From Candidatus Falkowiibacteriota bacterium (GTDB taxonomy: Bacteria > Patescibacteriota > Patescibacteriia > Patescibacteriales > UBA12465): a DNA stretch of 46,271 nt. A model generated the notes under the pieces. That model saw only the letters and a program-made list of their open reading frames with translations. It had not been told where the DNA came from and did no database searches. The stretch covers positions 1 through 46,271 of the forward strand of contig PWHG01000071.1 in the NCBI GenBank assembly GCA_003554785.1, in the 5' to 3' direction. A program made the position numbers and the translations under genes. This document shows, piece by piece, positions 1 through 7,134 of the stretch; position 1 is the first letter of the stretch; every line of letters begins with the position of its first letter.

Positions 1-967
1 AAGCACAGAAACTACTAAATTTTAAGGTATAAACTAAATCTGAGAGATCTTTATTTTTAAAATGATTTTTCAACATCATTTCATTTAAACGATATGTTCC
101 CTCTCGGCACGGTACACATTGGCCACAGGATTGCTGGCAATGAAAATCAAGCCAACGCTTAAGTACTTCTTCAGCTACTTTAGCTTTTAGTGGATAAACT
201 GTAATAGAGCCTGAACCCTCTACAGCGTTATTAAGTTGGCTATCTAGTAAAACCTGACCACAGGCATCACCCCCTAATTGTGCAAAGAAGCGACTTTTTG
301 GTAAATTACCAGTGCTTTCAAGTACCTTTTTGGCGCTTAAATCTTCACTTAATTTTACTAAACCAGGATTTTTTACTTGACCACTTATATGATAATAGCG
401 TTTATTTTCATACAAATTTAGAGAAATTCTACCCAGTGAATACCAGGTTTCTACATTATGAATTAAGGTGGGTTGATTATATAAACCAGACTCTCCAGGA
501 TAGGGTGGCTTTAATCTAGGCTTAGCCTCTTTGCTTTCTATTATATTTAGCAAAACACTTTCCTCACCAGCCATGTAATCATCTTTATCTGGTTTGATAA
601 AAAAGCTAAACTTTTTACTGAGCTCTAAAAATTCTTCTTTCTTTAAAATTTCTTTAAATTTATTTTTATTTTTTTTGTAATAATCAGCCCGAATAAAGCA
701 ATATATTTTCTCTACACGATTATAATTAAGATAGTTTAGTGATAAATTTAGACCATGTAAGATAAATTCAAAATGATTGCTTAAAATATAGCCATCTTTG
801 ATTAAATTAGGCTCACCTTCAGCGGCATTGATAATTAAATAAGCATTTTTATTTTTACCTAAAGCTTTTTTAACTGCCTGCCATTTTAAATGCACAGGAA
901 AAGAAGCTCCGCCACGACCACCGAGTTGTGTCTTTTTTATTTTTGCAATTATTTCTTTTTTGGTCAT
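1..967 (-). CDS. nuoF: NuoF/HydB-like NADH-binding flavoprotein (partial, runs off left edge)
   Basis: Start ATG at 967..965; the frame stays open for 322 codons to the window edge, so the C-terminus is missing. Residues 16-24 read GGRGGASFP, the glycine-rich NADH/FMN loop of the 51-kDa complex I family. NAAEGEP (47-53), a GEESVLLN segment and a KPPYP..GL..PT..HNVET segment follow, then an SLBB-like region, SCGQCVPCREG (about 278-288) and SFCA near the edge, which give the four Cys ligands of the N3-type [4Fe-4S] cluster. Family role: oxidises NADH through FMN and passes electrons to FeS partners in complex I or in NAD-linked hydrogenases. Which system applies here cannot be seen, because no nuoE, nuoG or hydrogenase gene is in the window. 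The N-terminus is about 45 residues shorter than usual. It follows the SDR gene by 5 bases and is probably cotranscribed with GAPDH and the SDR. Family assignment is firm; the partner system is unknown. Confidence 0.9.
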   Translation of the reverse strand, partial: MTKKEIIAKIKKTQLGGRGGASFPVHLKWQAVKKALGKNKNAYLIINAAEGEPNLIKDGYILSNHFEFILHGLNLSLNYLNYNRVEKIYCFIRADYYKKNKNKFKEILKKEEFLELSKKFSFFIKPDKDDYMAGEESVLLNIIESKEAKPRLKPPYPGESGLYNQPTLIHNVETWYSLGRISLNLYENKRYYHISGQVKNPGLVKLSEDLSAKKVLESTGNLPKSRFFAQLGGDACGQVLLDSQLNNAVEGSGSITVYPLKAKVAEEVLKRWLDFHCQQSCGQCVPCREGTYRLNEMMLKNHFKNKDLSDLVYTLKFSSFCA

Positions 968-972
968 AGTAT

Positions 973-1716
973 TTATCTCGCTATCCAACCGCCATCAACG
1001 TGAATTATTTGACCAGTTACATATTTAGATTCATCACTGGCTAAATAAAGTGCAGCGGCAGCAATATCCTCTGATTCTCCAGGGTAACCTAATGGTGTAT
1101 TGTTTTTAACCATATTAGAGAAATTTTCATCTTTTAGCACTTCTTCAGTCATTTTGGTTTTAATAAATCCTGGGGCAATCGCGTTAACTCTAATTCCCAG
1201 TGGCGCTAGATCAAGTGAGGCAGCTCTGCTTAACTGCACTACTCCTCCTTTAGAGCTACAATAAGCAAAAGCTGATGCTAAACCAACTGTACCTAAAATT
1301 GAACTTAAGTTAATAATTGAACCCTTTATACCAAGTTCTTTCATTTTTAAAGCCGCTAGTTTAGTGCCGTAAAAAGTTCCACTTAAATTAATATCAATTA
1401 CTCTTTGCCACTCATCATCATCAACTTCCAATATTCCACCCAAGGAGCCAATACCGGCATTGTTAACCATAATATCTAAGCGTCCAAATTTCTCCAGAGC
1501 AGTATTAATTAAATCCTCTACTTCTAATTTTTGACTAACATCACATTTTTTAAAAATAGCACTTTCTGGGTTTAAATCTTTTTCTAGTTTGTTGATGTCA
1601 GAATAAACTAGCTTAGCACCGCTGTTTTCTAAAAATTCAGCGATAGCTAGACCAATTCCACTGGAAGCTCCAGTGACAATAGCAACTTTATTTTCTAATT
1701 TGTTGTTTTTTTCCAT
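973..1716 (-). CDS. SDR-family NAD(P)-dependent oxidoreductase (FabG-like)
   Basis: 247 residues, the usual length for a classical short-chain dehydrogenase. The Rossmann cofactor motif TGASSGIG lies at residues 15-22, NNAG is near 86, the catalytic Ser is in INLSS, and the Tyr-Lys pair is in YCSSK. The C-terminus ends in the HVDGGW segment typical of the FabG/glucose-dehydrogenase-like group. It should reduce or oxidise a carbonyl/alcohol substrate with NAD(H) or NADP(H); the substrate cannot be told from sequence. No fatty acid synthesis genes are nearby, so a FabG role is unsupported. It sits 16 bases after GAPDH and 5 bases before the NuoF-like gene, which suggests a redox-linked operon. 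The start is ATG preceded by TTAAAAAAAAT, with no Shine-Dalgarno. Confidence 0.9.
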   Translation of the reverse strand: MEKNNKLENKVAIVTGASSGIGLAIAEFLENSGAKLVYSDINKLEKDLNPESAIFKKCDVSQKLEVEDLINTALEKFGRLDIMVNNAGIGSLGGILEVDDDEWQRVIDINLSGTFYGTKLAALKMKELGIKGSIINLSSILGTVGLASAFAYCSSKGGVVQLSRAASLDLAPLGIRVNAIAPGFIKTKMTEEVLKDENFSNMVKNNTPLGYPGESEDIAAAALYLASDESKYVTGQIIHVDGGWIAR

Positions 1717-1732
1717 ATTTTTTTTAATTAAT

Positions 1733-2734
1733 TTATAATGATTTTTTAGCTAATTCAACTAATCTTTTAGCATATGCCCATTCATTGTCATACCAGATGA
1801 TAAGTTTTAATAAATTACCATCAACTACACTAGTTAATTGCATATCCACCACTCCGCTATTGGGGTTAGCCACTAAATCGCTAGATACTAGATTATCATT
1901 TGAAACTGCTAAAATACCTTTTAGTTTTTTTTGACTAGCTTTTTTTAAAACCTGATTAACTTTTTCTTTACTAGTTTTCTTATTTAAGACACAAACTAAA
2001 TCACATAATGATACTACCGGAGTTGGTACTCTAACTGAGAGACCATCAAATTTGTTCTCTAAACTAGGAATTGCCTGAGCGGTGGCTTTAGCGGCTCCAG
2101 TGGTTGTTGGTACAATATTTATTGCTGCCGCCCTGGCTCTACGGAAATCTTTATGTGGTGAGTCAACTAAATTTTGGTCAGCCGTATATGAATGAATAGT
2201 GGTCATAAGGGCAGATTTAATACCAAACTTATTCTTAATCACCTCCATAGCTGGGGCTAGACAATTAGTTGTACATGAAGCACATGAAATTAATTTATCG
2301 GCTTTTTTTAATTTCTTGTCATTTACGCCCAAAACTATAGTTTTTATATCATCTTTAGCTGGTGCAGAAAGAATTACTTTTTTAGCTCCAGCTAGTAAAT
2401 GGTCACTAAGGGTTTCCTTAGTTCTAAATACACCACTGCATTCTAGCACCACATCAACTTTTAATTTTTTCCAAGGTAAATCCTTTGGAGTTTTAAGACT
2501 GTAGAGTGGATATTTTTTCTTATCAACTACAAGGTAATTTCCCTGACTTTTAACTTTTCGATTATATATTCCATAACAAGAATCATAGCGCAAAAGTTCA
2601 CTCAATGACTTTGAATCAGCTAAGTCATTTAAAGCCACTACTTCAATTTCTGGAAATTCATCTAGTATAATTTTAAAGGCCGCTCTTCCGATGCGACCAA
2701 AGCCATTAATGGCTAACTTAATTTTTTTGGCCAT
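1733..2734 (-). CDS. gap: Glyceraldehyde-3-phosphate dehydrogenase, type I
   Basis: 333 residues, full length. NGFGRIGR at residues 10-17 is the NAD-binding motif and CASCTTN at 151-157 holds the catalytic Cys154. The C-terminal WYDNEWAYA segment is also present. The enzyme oxidatively phosphorylates glyceraldehyde 3-phosphate to 1,3-bisphosphoglycerate and makes NADH in cytosolic glycolysis. It is the first gene of a presumed gap-SDR-nuoF-like operon and has its own promoter (2767..2775). A terminator hairpin (2791-2816) separates it from ricT. Phosphoglycerate kinase is not adjacent, unlike many bacteria. Enolase and pyruvate kinase lie about 8 kb away in another operon. Confidence 0.97.
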   Translation of the reverse strand: MAKKIKLAINGFGRIGRAAFKIILDEFPEIEVVALNDLADSKSLSELLRYDSCYGIYNRKVKSQGNYLVVDKKKYPLYSLKTPKDLPWKKLKVDVVLECSGVFRTKETLSDHLLAGAKKVILSAPAKDDIKTIVLGVNDKKLKKADKLISCASCTTNCLAPAMEVIKNKFGIKSALMTTIHSYTADQNLVDSPHKDFRRARAAAINIVPTTTGAAKATAQAIPSLENKFDGLSVRVPTPVVSLCDLVCVLNKKTSKEKVNQVLKKASQKKLKGILAVSNDNLVSSDLVANPNSGVVDMQLTSVVDGNLLKLIIWYDNEWAYAKRLVELAKKSL

Positions 2735-2766
2735 AATTTTAAAATTAATTTAATTATTATAGAGCT

Positions 2767-2775
2767 ATTATAGCA
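2767..2775 (-). promoter_or_regulatory. Extended -10 promoter of gap
   Basis: The minus strand reads TGCTATAAT here, a perfect extended -10 element (TG-N-TATAAT). No convincing -35 is visible at 17 bases, as is common when an extended -10 is present. The predicted start is near 2760, giving a leader of about 26 bases before the gap ATG. Confidence 0.6.
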
Positions 2776-2790
2776 TATTTAAAACAAAAT

Positions 2791-2816
2791 AAAAACCTGA
2801 ATTAATTCAGGTTTTT
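2791..2816 (-). terminator. Intrinsic terminator after ricT
   Basis: Perfect hairpin with 11-bp arms around a TTAA loop (aaaaacctgaa/ttcaggttttt) in the 101-bp gap between ricT and gap. The A- and T-rich flanks on both sides would let it work in either direction. It ends the rpsB-tsf-ricT side and isolates the gap promoter. Confidence 0.7.
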
Positions 2817-2835
2817 AAAAAAATTGTATTTAAAT

Positions 2836-3654
2836 TTATCTTTTCTTGGAGTTGTTAATAGAATTATCTTTTGGGTCAACTTCAATTACTACCTTTCCAT
2901 CACCATTTTTACCATCACTAACTAAAACATCAACCGTTTGCTTTAAAACATGATGGCCAATTACTTTTCCTTGGCGTCCATCCACTTTTATTTTTTCACC
3001 AATAGCTGGCAAATTTTTAGATAACTCTTTGTAACCTTCATACTCAAATGACAGACAACACATTAAACGTCCACAAGATCCCGATATCCGATCACTGCCA
3101 CGGTGAACTACTTGCTGACTCTCTGCCATTTCAGAACTAATTGAATTAAATTCATTAATAAATCCCTTGCAGCAAAGTTTTCTACCACATGATCCGCAAT
3201 CTCCACTAATTTTGGCTTCATCACGAGTTCCAATTTGAGTTAATCTAATATTTAAATTAAAATGACCGCTTAAGTCTTTTACAAGTTCTCTAAAATCTAC
3301 ACGACCATCAGAGATAAAAGCGAAATTTAAACGCTTAGCAGAAAAAGAAAATCTTGCATCAATTAATTTCATATCTAAATTATGCTTTTCAATTAATTGT
3401 CTACAAACACTTAAGGCATTATCAATTTTTTCTTGATCATTTATAATTTCCACCTCTTCTTTTTTAGCTGAACGTATAACTTTCTCTAAGTTATTGTCAG
3501 ATTTATCAGTTTCTTCAATGGCGATTATCTTGGCTAACTCTTCCCCGTTTTCAGTTTCTACTACTACCCAGTCTTTTACTTGATAGTTATCTTGGGCAAT
3601 AAAATTATGTACCTTATCCCAAGAAGAAAATTGGGCTTTAACAATATAAAACAT
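2836..3654 (-). CDS. ricT: PSP1-domain protein, RicT/YaaT-like
   Basis: 272 residues. The conserved PSP1 core contains GTRDEAK followed by two cysteine groups: DCGSCGRKLCC (Cys153, 156, 161, 162) and GSCGRLMCC (Cys194, 199, 200). The spacing matches RicT (YaaT) of Bacillus, where these cysteines take part in Fe-S binding within the RicA-RicF-RicT (Y) complex that works with RNase Y on mRNA maturation. RicA and RicF are not seen here, so the role in this organism is inferred from the family only. It lies downstream of tsf behind a hairpin that ends only about ten bases before its ATG, leaving no room for a separate promoter after the hairpin. Its expression probably depends on read-through from rpsB-tsf. 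Confidence 0.85.
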   Translation of the reverse strand: MFYIVKAQFSSWDKVHNFIAQDNYQVKDWVVVETENGEELAKIIAIEETDKSDNNLEKVIRSAKKEEVEIINDQEKIDNALSVCRQLIEKHNLDMKLIDARFSFSAKRLNFAFISDGRVDFRELVKDLSGHFNLNIRLTQIGTRDEAKISGDCGSCGRKLCCKGFINEFNSISSEMAESQQVVHRGSDRISGSCGRLMCCLSFEYEGYKELSKNLPAIGEKIKVDGRQGKVIGHHVLKQTVDVLVSDGKNGDGKVVIEVDPKDNSINNSKKR

Positions 3655-3664
3655 ATATATTTAA

Positions 3665-3700
3665 AATTAACCCCGACAATAATTGATGGCGGGGTTAATT
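3665..3700 (-). terminator. Hairpin between tsf and ricT (terminator or attenuator)
   Basis: Perfect 11-bp arms (aattaaccccg/cggggttaatt) around a 14-base loop. On the minus strand it is followed by a short T-rich run and then, about ten bases on, by the ricT ATG. It may partly terminate after tsf and so lower ricT expression, or act as a processing or translation-control structure. The G/C-rich lower stem is unusual for this AT-rich window. Confidence 0.6.
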
Positions 3701-3717
3701 GAATTTAAAATTATAAA

Positions 3718-4518
3718 TTACTGCAGACTGTATCTTATAAAAGAAACAACATTAACATCACCTAAAATATCTTTAATAGTTTTTTTCTCTTCTTTAATAT
3801 ATTCTTGATTAAGTAAACATATTTCACTAAAGAATTTACCCATTTTGCCTTCAACAATTTTTTCAATTATTTGCTCTGGTTTTCCCTCTTTAATAAGTTG
3901 CTGACGATAAATATCTTTTTCTTTTTCTAGTTCATCTTTATCAACTTCATCGCTTTTTAGATATTTAGGGTTAGTAGCTGCCACTTGCATGGCAATTTCA
4001 AGGGCTAAATCCTCTTTATCAGCTTGATCAAGAGCAACTATAACAGCAATTTTGCCACCCATGTGAGTATAACTAGCTACTGTTTCTCCTTTTACTGAAC
4101 CAAGTTTGCTAATCGTCATCTTTTCTCCAATAGTACCACTTAAATTCTTTAAAGCATCAGCAACTGTAGATCCATCTAAATTAAGTGATAGTAATTTATC
4201 TAAATCATCAACATCTTCTTTTACAGCTAATTCAATAACTTTTTCACCAAATTCTTGAAATTTTTCATTGCGAGCTACAAAATCAGTTTCTGAATTTAAT
4301 TCTAAAATATAAGCTCTTTTATTGTCAGCTGAAACTTTGGTTTTAATAACTCCTTCGTTGGCTTGTCTATCAGCTCTTTTAGCAGCCTTGGAAATTCCTT
4401 TCTGGCGTAAAATTTCTACAGCTTTTTCTAAGTTATTTTCAGCTTCTTCTAGGGCTTTTTTACACTCTACCATACCAGCCCCAGTTCTTTCTCTTAGATT
4501 TTTTATATCCTCCATCAT
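3718..4518 (-). CDS. tsf: Translation elongation factor Ts
   Basis: 266 residues. The N-terminal UBA-like domain carries LRERTGAGMVECKKAL, and the EF-Tu-contacting motif TDFVARN lies at residues 78-84. EF-Ts exchanges GDP for GTP on EF-Tu in the cytosol. The length is close to the common 280-300 residue form, with a single compact core. It follows rpsB by 20 bases, the near-universal rpsB-tsf pair, and shares its promoter. The start could be either of two consecutive ATG codons (4518 or 4515). Confidence 0.97.
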   Translation of the reverse strand: MMEDIKNLRERTGAGMVECKKALEEAENNLEKAVEILRQKGISKAAKRADRQANEGVIKTKVSADNKRAYILELNSETDFVARNEKFQEFGEKVIELAVKEDVDDLDKLLSLNLDGSTVADALKNLSGTIGEKMTISKLGSVKGETVASYTHMGGKIAVIVALDQADKEDLALEIAMQVAATNPKYLKSDEVDKDELEKEKDIYRQQLIKEGKPEQIIEKIVEGKMGKFFSEICLLNQEYIKEEKKTIKDILGDVNVVSFIRYSLQ

Positions 4519-4538
4519 ATATTTATTTAATTTAATTA

Positions 4539-5225
4539 TTAATCTTTCTTTACATTTTGTAAAGATTCTTTAATGCTTTTTAGCAATAATTTGATAGTTT
4601 TAGTTGAATCATCATTGCCGGGGATTGGATAATTTACTAATTCAGGATTAACATTGGTATCACAAATTGCTACTATCGGAATATTTCTTTTGCGGGCTTC
4701 TTTGATAGCTGTTGATTCCTCTTTAATATCCCAAACAAATAAAGCATCTGGAAGTTTTTTAAGCATAGTTAATCCTCCAACTCTATCAGACAATCTTTCA
4801 ATATCTCTTTGGAATTGTAATTGTTCTTTTTTTGTATATTTATCTAGTTTACCACTATCTCTTTTTTCAATTAAATCTAGATATTTTTTAACTGAACGTT
4901 TAATTACTGTAAAATTAGTTATACTTCCACTTAACCATTTCCCTACTACATAAGGATTATTTAGTGAAGTTGCAACATCTTTAAGAGGTTCTTTTACTTG
5001 ATCTTTAGTGCCAACAAACAAAATAGCTTTGTTTTCTTTAATTAAAGTGCTCATAAAATCAAGAGCTTGATTTAACTTGTCTGTACTTTTAGCTAAATCA
5101 ATAATATAAATACCGTTTTTTTCAGTAAATATATATTTTTCCATTTTAGGATGCCACCGACTTTTGCGATGACCAAAGTGCATTCCGGCAGCTAACATAT
5201 CTGCCATAGTTGGTATTTTGTGCAT
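4539..5225 (-). CDS. rpsB: 30S ribosomal protein S2
   Basis: 228 residues. It shows the S2 hallmarks: AGMHFGHRKSRWHPKM near the N-terminus, FVGTKDQVK, WLSGSITNF, and a PIVAICDTNVNPELV..PIPGNDDS segment near the C-terminus. S2 joins the small subunit late, near S1 and the anti-Shine-Dalgarno region of 16S rRNA. It is the first gene of rpsB-tsf. The ATG is preceded by TAAAAAAGAAAAAT, without a clear Shine-Dalgarno. A strong sigma-70-type promoter lies about 116-144 bases upstream, leaving a leader of about 110 bases that could hold autoregulatory structure. Confidence 0.97.
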   Translation of the reverse strand: MHKIPTMADMLAAGMHFGHRKSRWHPKMEKYIFTEKNGIYIIDLAKSTDKLNQALDFMSTLIKENKAILFVGTKDQVKEPLKDVATSLNNPYVVGKWLSGSITNFTVIKRSVKKYLDLIEKRDSGKLDKYTKKEQLQFQRDIERLSDRVGGLTMLKKLPDALFVWDIKEESTAIKEARKRNIPIVAICDTNVNPELVNYPIPGNDDSTKTIKLLLKSIKESLQNVKKD

Positions 5226-5340
5226 ATTTTTCTTTTTTACGTCTGTTCGCTACTATTTATAAAAAATTATAAACAAGAAAAAAAACGAACATGTTGATTA
5301 ATTAATAAAAATCAGGCTTAATCGCCATTTAATACTAAAT

Positions 5341-5369
5341 ATATTAATGTAAATATTAAATTATGTCAA
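5341..5369 (-). promoter_or_regulatory. rpsB-tsf promoter
   Basis: The minus strand reads TTGACA (5369-5364), a 17-base spacer, then TAATAT (5346-5341): a consensus -35, optimal spacing and a near-consensus -10. The predicted start is near 5334, about 110 bases before the rpsB ATG. Confidence 0.75.
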
Positions 5370-5399
5370 TAAAAATTGGCTGTACAATATTAACGGTGG

Positions 5400-5449
5400 T
5401 GGAAAACTAAGAAATTGTTGTAAAATTAGCTTAGAAAGTGAGTTTTCCA
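5400..5449. repeat. Unassigned inverted repeat upstream of the rpsB promoter
   Basis: TGGAAAACT (5400-5408) is perfectly complementary to AGTTTTCCA (5441-5449) across a 32-base loop. CTAAG/CTTAG near the inner edges could extend or compete with the pairing. It has no T-tract on either strand, so it is not an obvious terminator. It could be an RNA structure or a protein-binding site; the function is unknown. Confidence 0.35.
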
Positions 5450-5667
5450 ACTCAAGCTTAAAATTAACCCTATTTCTATTAAAAAAGATATTAATCCTAA
5501 ATTATTTTAAACATAGAAACACAAATAGCTTTATCGGAGTATACTATACATAGGATTTCTAATGAATTTAAAAAATATTAATAATTATATTGCCACAATA
5601 ACTTTAAGCTTTTTACCGTTAATTTAGTTTATTAACTATCACCAGTTTTGACGGGGAGCCTAAAAAT

Positions 5668-7134
5668 TTAATAATGAAAAAATAGTTTCAACTCTTGATT
5701 ATATTCATCTACTAAATCATTGTGCTTTTTAACTATCTCTTGACTATTTTCTGGATCATTTTCTAAGATTAGCTTGTAGTTTTCAATTTCTTCTCGCAAA
5801 TCTTGTAAATTATCAACTTTCATTATTATTGTATCCATTTTTTCATATGATTTCCCTTCATTTTCCAACCTTATCTCCATATTGCCTAAATTATCACTTG
5901 AAAAAGGGTTTGTTGTTAAAGAATCAGCTACCTGAGCTTGACCACTGTCAAGTGATGAAGGCACGACTCCAAAAGGAAAATAATTAGTAGTTTCTACATA
6001 GCAATAACCACTTTGATTTAAAGATAGATCATCTGGACATTTAATTCCTAAGGCGGCATGATTGCTTTCAGGGAAATCTAAAATTGCGGTGCTATAACCT
6101 AGACTCTCTAGCCATAAAATTGATAAAAAACTAGTATCGGTACAAACTCCAGAGTTTAAATAAAGAGTTTCAAAGGGAAAGTTAGCCTTAGGATTTTCTC
6201 TTTTAGCCTTATCGTAATCATAAGGGATGTATTGAATAAAGGCTAATATAAATTCAATTTTTTCATCATTTTCATAGCCTTCTTGGCTGGCTAAGTTAAG
6301 CAATAAATCAAGAACCGCTAAGGTGTCATTGTCACTTTCTTTAATATCAAAGAAAATTTCATAATAAGCTTCTCTTATATCATCTGGTTTTTCATTTTCT
6401 AGATAATATAGTAATTTTTCTTCTTGATTGTAGTCATCAAAGACTTGACTATCAAAACTATACTCTAGAGTGTAGTCTTTTTGATTATAGTGCCAATTAA
6501 ATACTTGGACATTTTCTTTAACTATATTTTTTTCGATTTTTTCTAAATCCTGATTGCTAATTCCTAATCCCAGGTTACGCATAATTGAGAAAGCGTCAGT
6601 TGGACGGCCTAGAAAATAACGTTTGTTGTTATCTGGACTGACATACCAAGCTTCTCCGTTTCTCTCAACTTGCAGCAAGATTTTACCAGCCTGTTTTTGA
6701 GAGAAGTTTTCATCAATTGGTAATTTACCAGGTCCCAGTGGGTTGTAACCCTGAAGGATTTCTTCATAATCACTAAAACCATCACCGTCAGTATCAATAC
6801 TGTCTACATCTAAACCCATGGCAACTTTAAAGGCATCTGGTAGCCCATCACCACTACTATCTTTACCTGATAAATAATCAAGAGAGGCGGGGATTTTAAG
6901 TAGATCCTTGTTTGTAATACCAATTCCCTGCTCACGCATAATTGAAAAAGCATCATTTGGGCGACCCAAAAAACTTCTTTTTTTAGTCTCAGGACTTACA
7001 TACCAAGCTTCTCCATTTTCTTCAACTTGAAGAAGGATTTGCCCGGAAAGTCGAGAAGATAAGTCGCTGGCAAAAAGAAAATAAGGAAATAAAAGAAAAA
7101 TTATGATTAAAAATAAATACTTTAAATTATTCAT
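5668..7134 (-). CDS. Secreted transglutaminase-like protein with two GEAWYVSP repeats and a Ca-binding-type segment
   Basis: 488 residues from ATG 7134. An upstream in-frame start at 7191 would run 65 bases into the previous gene, while 7134 overlaps it by only 8 and begins directly with a signal peptide (MNNLKYLFL..., hydrophobic core, FLFAS). Two repeats of about 50 residues follow (about 31-81 and 150-200), each with GxILLQVE.NGEAWYVSP and FLGRP.DAFSIMR. Between them is a Ca-binding-type acidic region with DSSGDGLPDAF and DTDGDGFSDYEE. The C-terminal half resembles the transglutaminase/cysteine-protease fold: GVCTDTS (Cys331), SNHAALG (His359) and YVETTNYF (Glu381), in the order of a Cys-His-Asp/Glu triad. 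A charged, helical tail closes the protein. It likely acts outside the membrane on surface protein or peptide substrates; the substrate is unknown. Confidence 0.75.
   Translation of the reverse strand: MNNLKYLFLIIIFLLFPYFLFASDLSSRLSGQILLQVEENGEAWYVSPETKKRSFLGRPNDAFSIMREQGIGITNKDLLKIPASLDYLSGKDSSGDGLPDAFKVAMGLDVDSIDTDGDGFSDYEEILQGYNPLGPGKLPIDENFSQKQAGKILLQVERNGEAWYVSPDNNKRYFLGRPTDAFSIMRNLGLGISNQDLEKIEKNIVKENVQVFNWHYNQKDYTLEYSFDSQVFDDYNQEEKLLYYLENEKPDDIREAYYEIFFDIKESDNDTLAVLDLLLNLASQEGYENDEKIEFILAFIQYIPYDYDKAKRENPKANFPFETLYLNSGVCTDTSFLSILWLESLGYSTAILDFPESNHAALGIKCPDDLSLNQSGYCYVETTNYFPFGVVPSSLDSGQAQVADSLTTNPFSSDNLGNMEIRLENEGKSYEKMDTIIMKVDNLQDLREEIENYKLILENDPENSQEIVKKHNDLVDEYNQELKLFFHY
6535..6687 (-). 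repeat. Second copy of the GEAWYVSP surface repeat
   Basis: This encodes residues of about 150-200 of the transglutaminase-like protein. It begins GKILLQVERNGEAWYVSP and ends LGLGISNQDLEKI. Most positions match the first copy, and the DNA is also similar, which points to duplication within the gene. Confidence 0.8.
6892..7044 (-). repeat. First copy of the GEAWYVSP surface repeat
   Basis: This encodes residues of about 31-81, directly after the signal peptide. It begins GQILLQVEENGEAWYVSP and ends QGIGITNKDLLKI. From memory, similar units recur in secreted proteins of candidate-phyla bacteria; their function is not known to me. Confidence 0.8.

Larger units (their letters stand above)
5226..5667. 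other. 442-bp intergenic region with the rpsB promoter and leader; otherwise no gene seen
   Basis: This is the longest gene-free stretch. It holds the rpsB promoter (5341-5369) and a leader of about 110 bases. The leader contains an inverted repeat, TGTTCG (5244-5249) with CGAACA (5286-5291), enclosing the palindromic ttataaaaaattataa. Upstream is a separate 9-bp inverted repeat (5400-5408 with 5441-5449). The rest is AT-rich and no terminator is evident for the transglutaminase-like gene that ends at 5668. The only small frames are a 15-residue and a 21-residue peptide on the plus strand, neither convincing. No tRNA cloverleaf was recognised. Confidence 0.6.

Noticed and set aside
280-519. 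Open frame on the plus strand (79 residues)
   Set aside because: It lies inside and antisense to the NuoF-like gene, whose motifs are clear; its product shows no family features.
2199-2504. 101-residue plus-strand frame
   Set aside because: Antisense to GAPDH and without its own promoter or motifs.
5562-5627. 21-residue plus-strand peptide starting MNLKNINNY, possible toxin or leader peptide
   Set aside because: TATACT at 5540 is the only promoter hint, no -35 fits, there is no Shine-Dalgarno, and nothing indicates translation.
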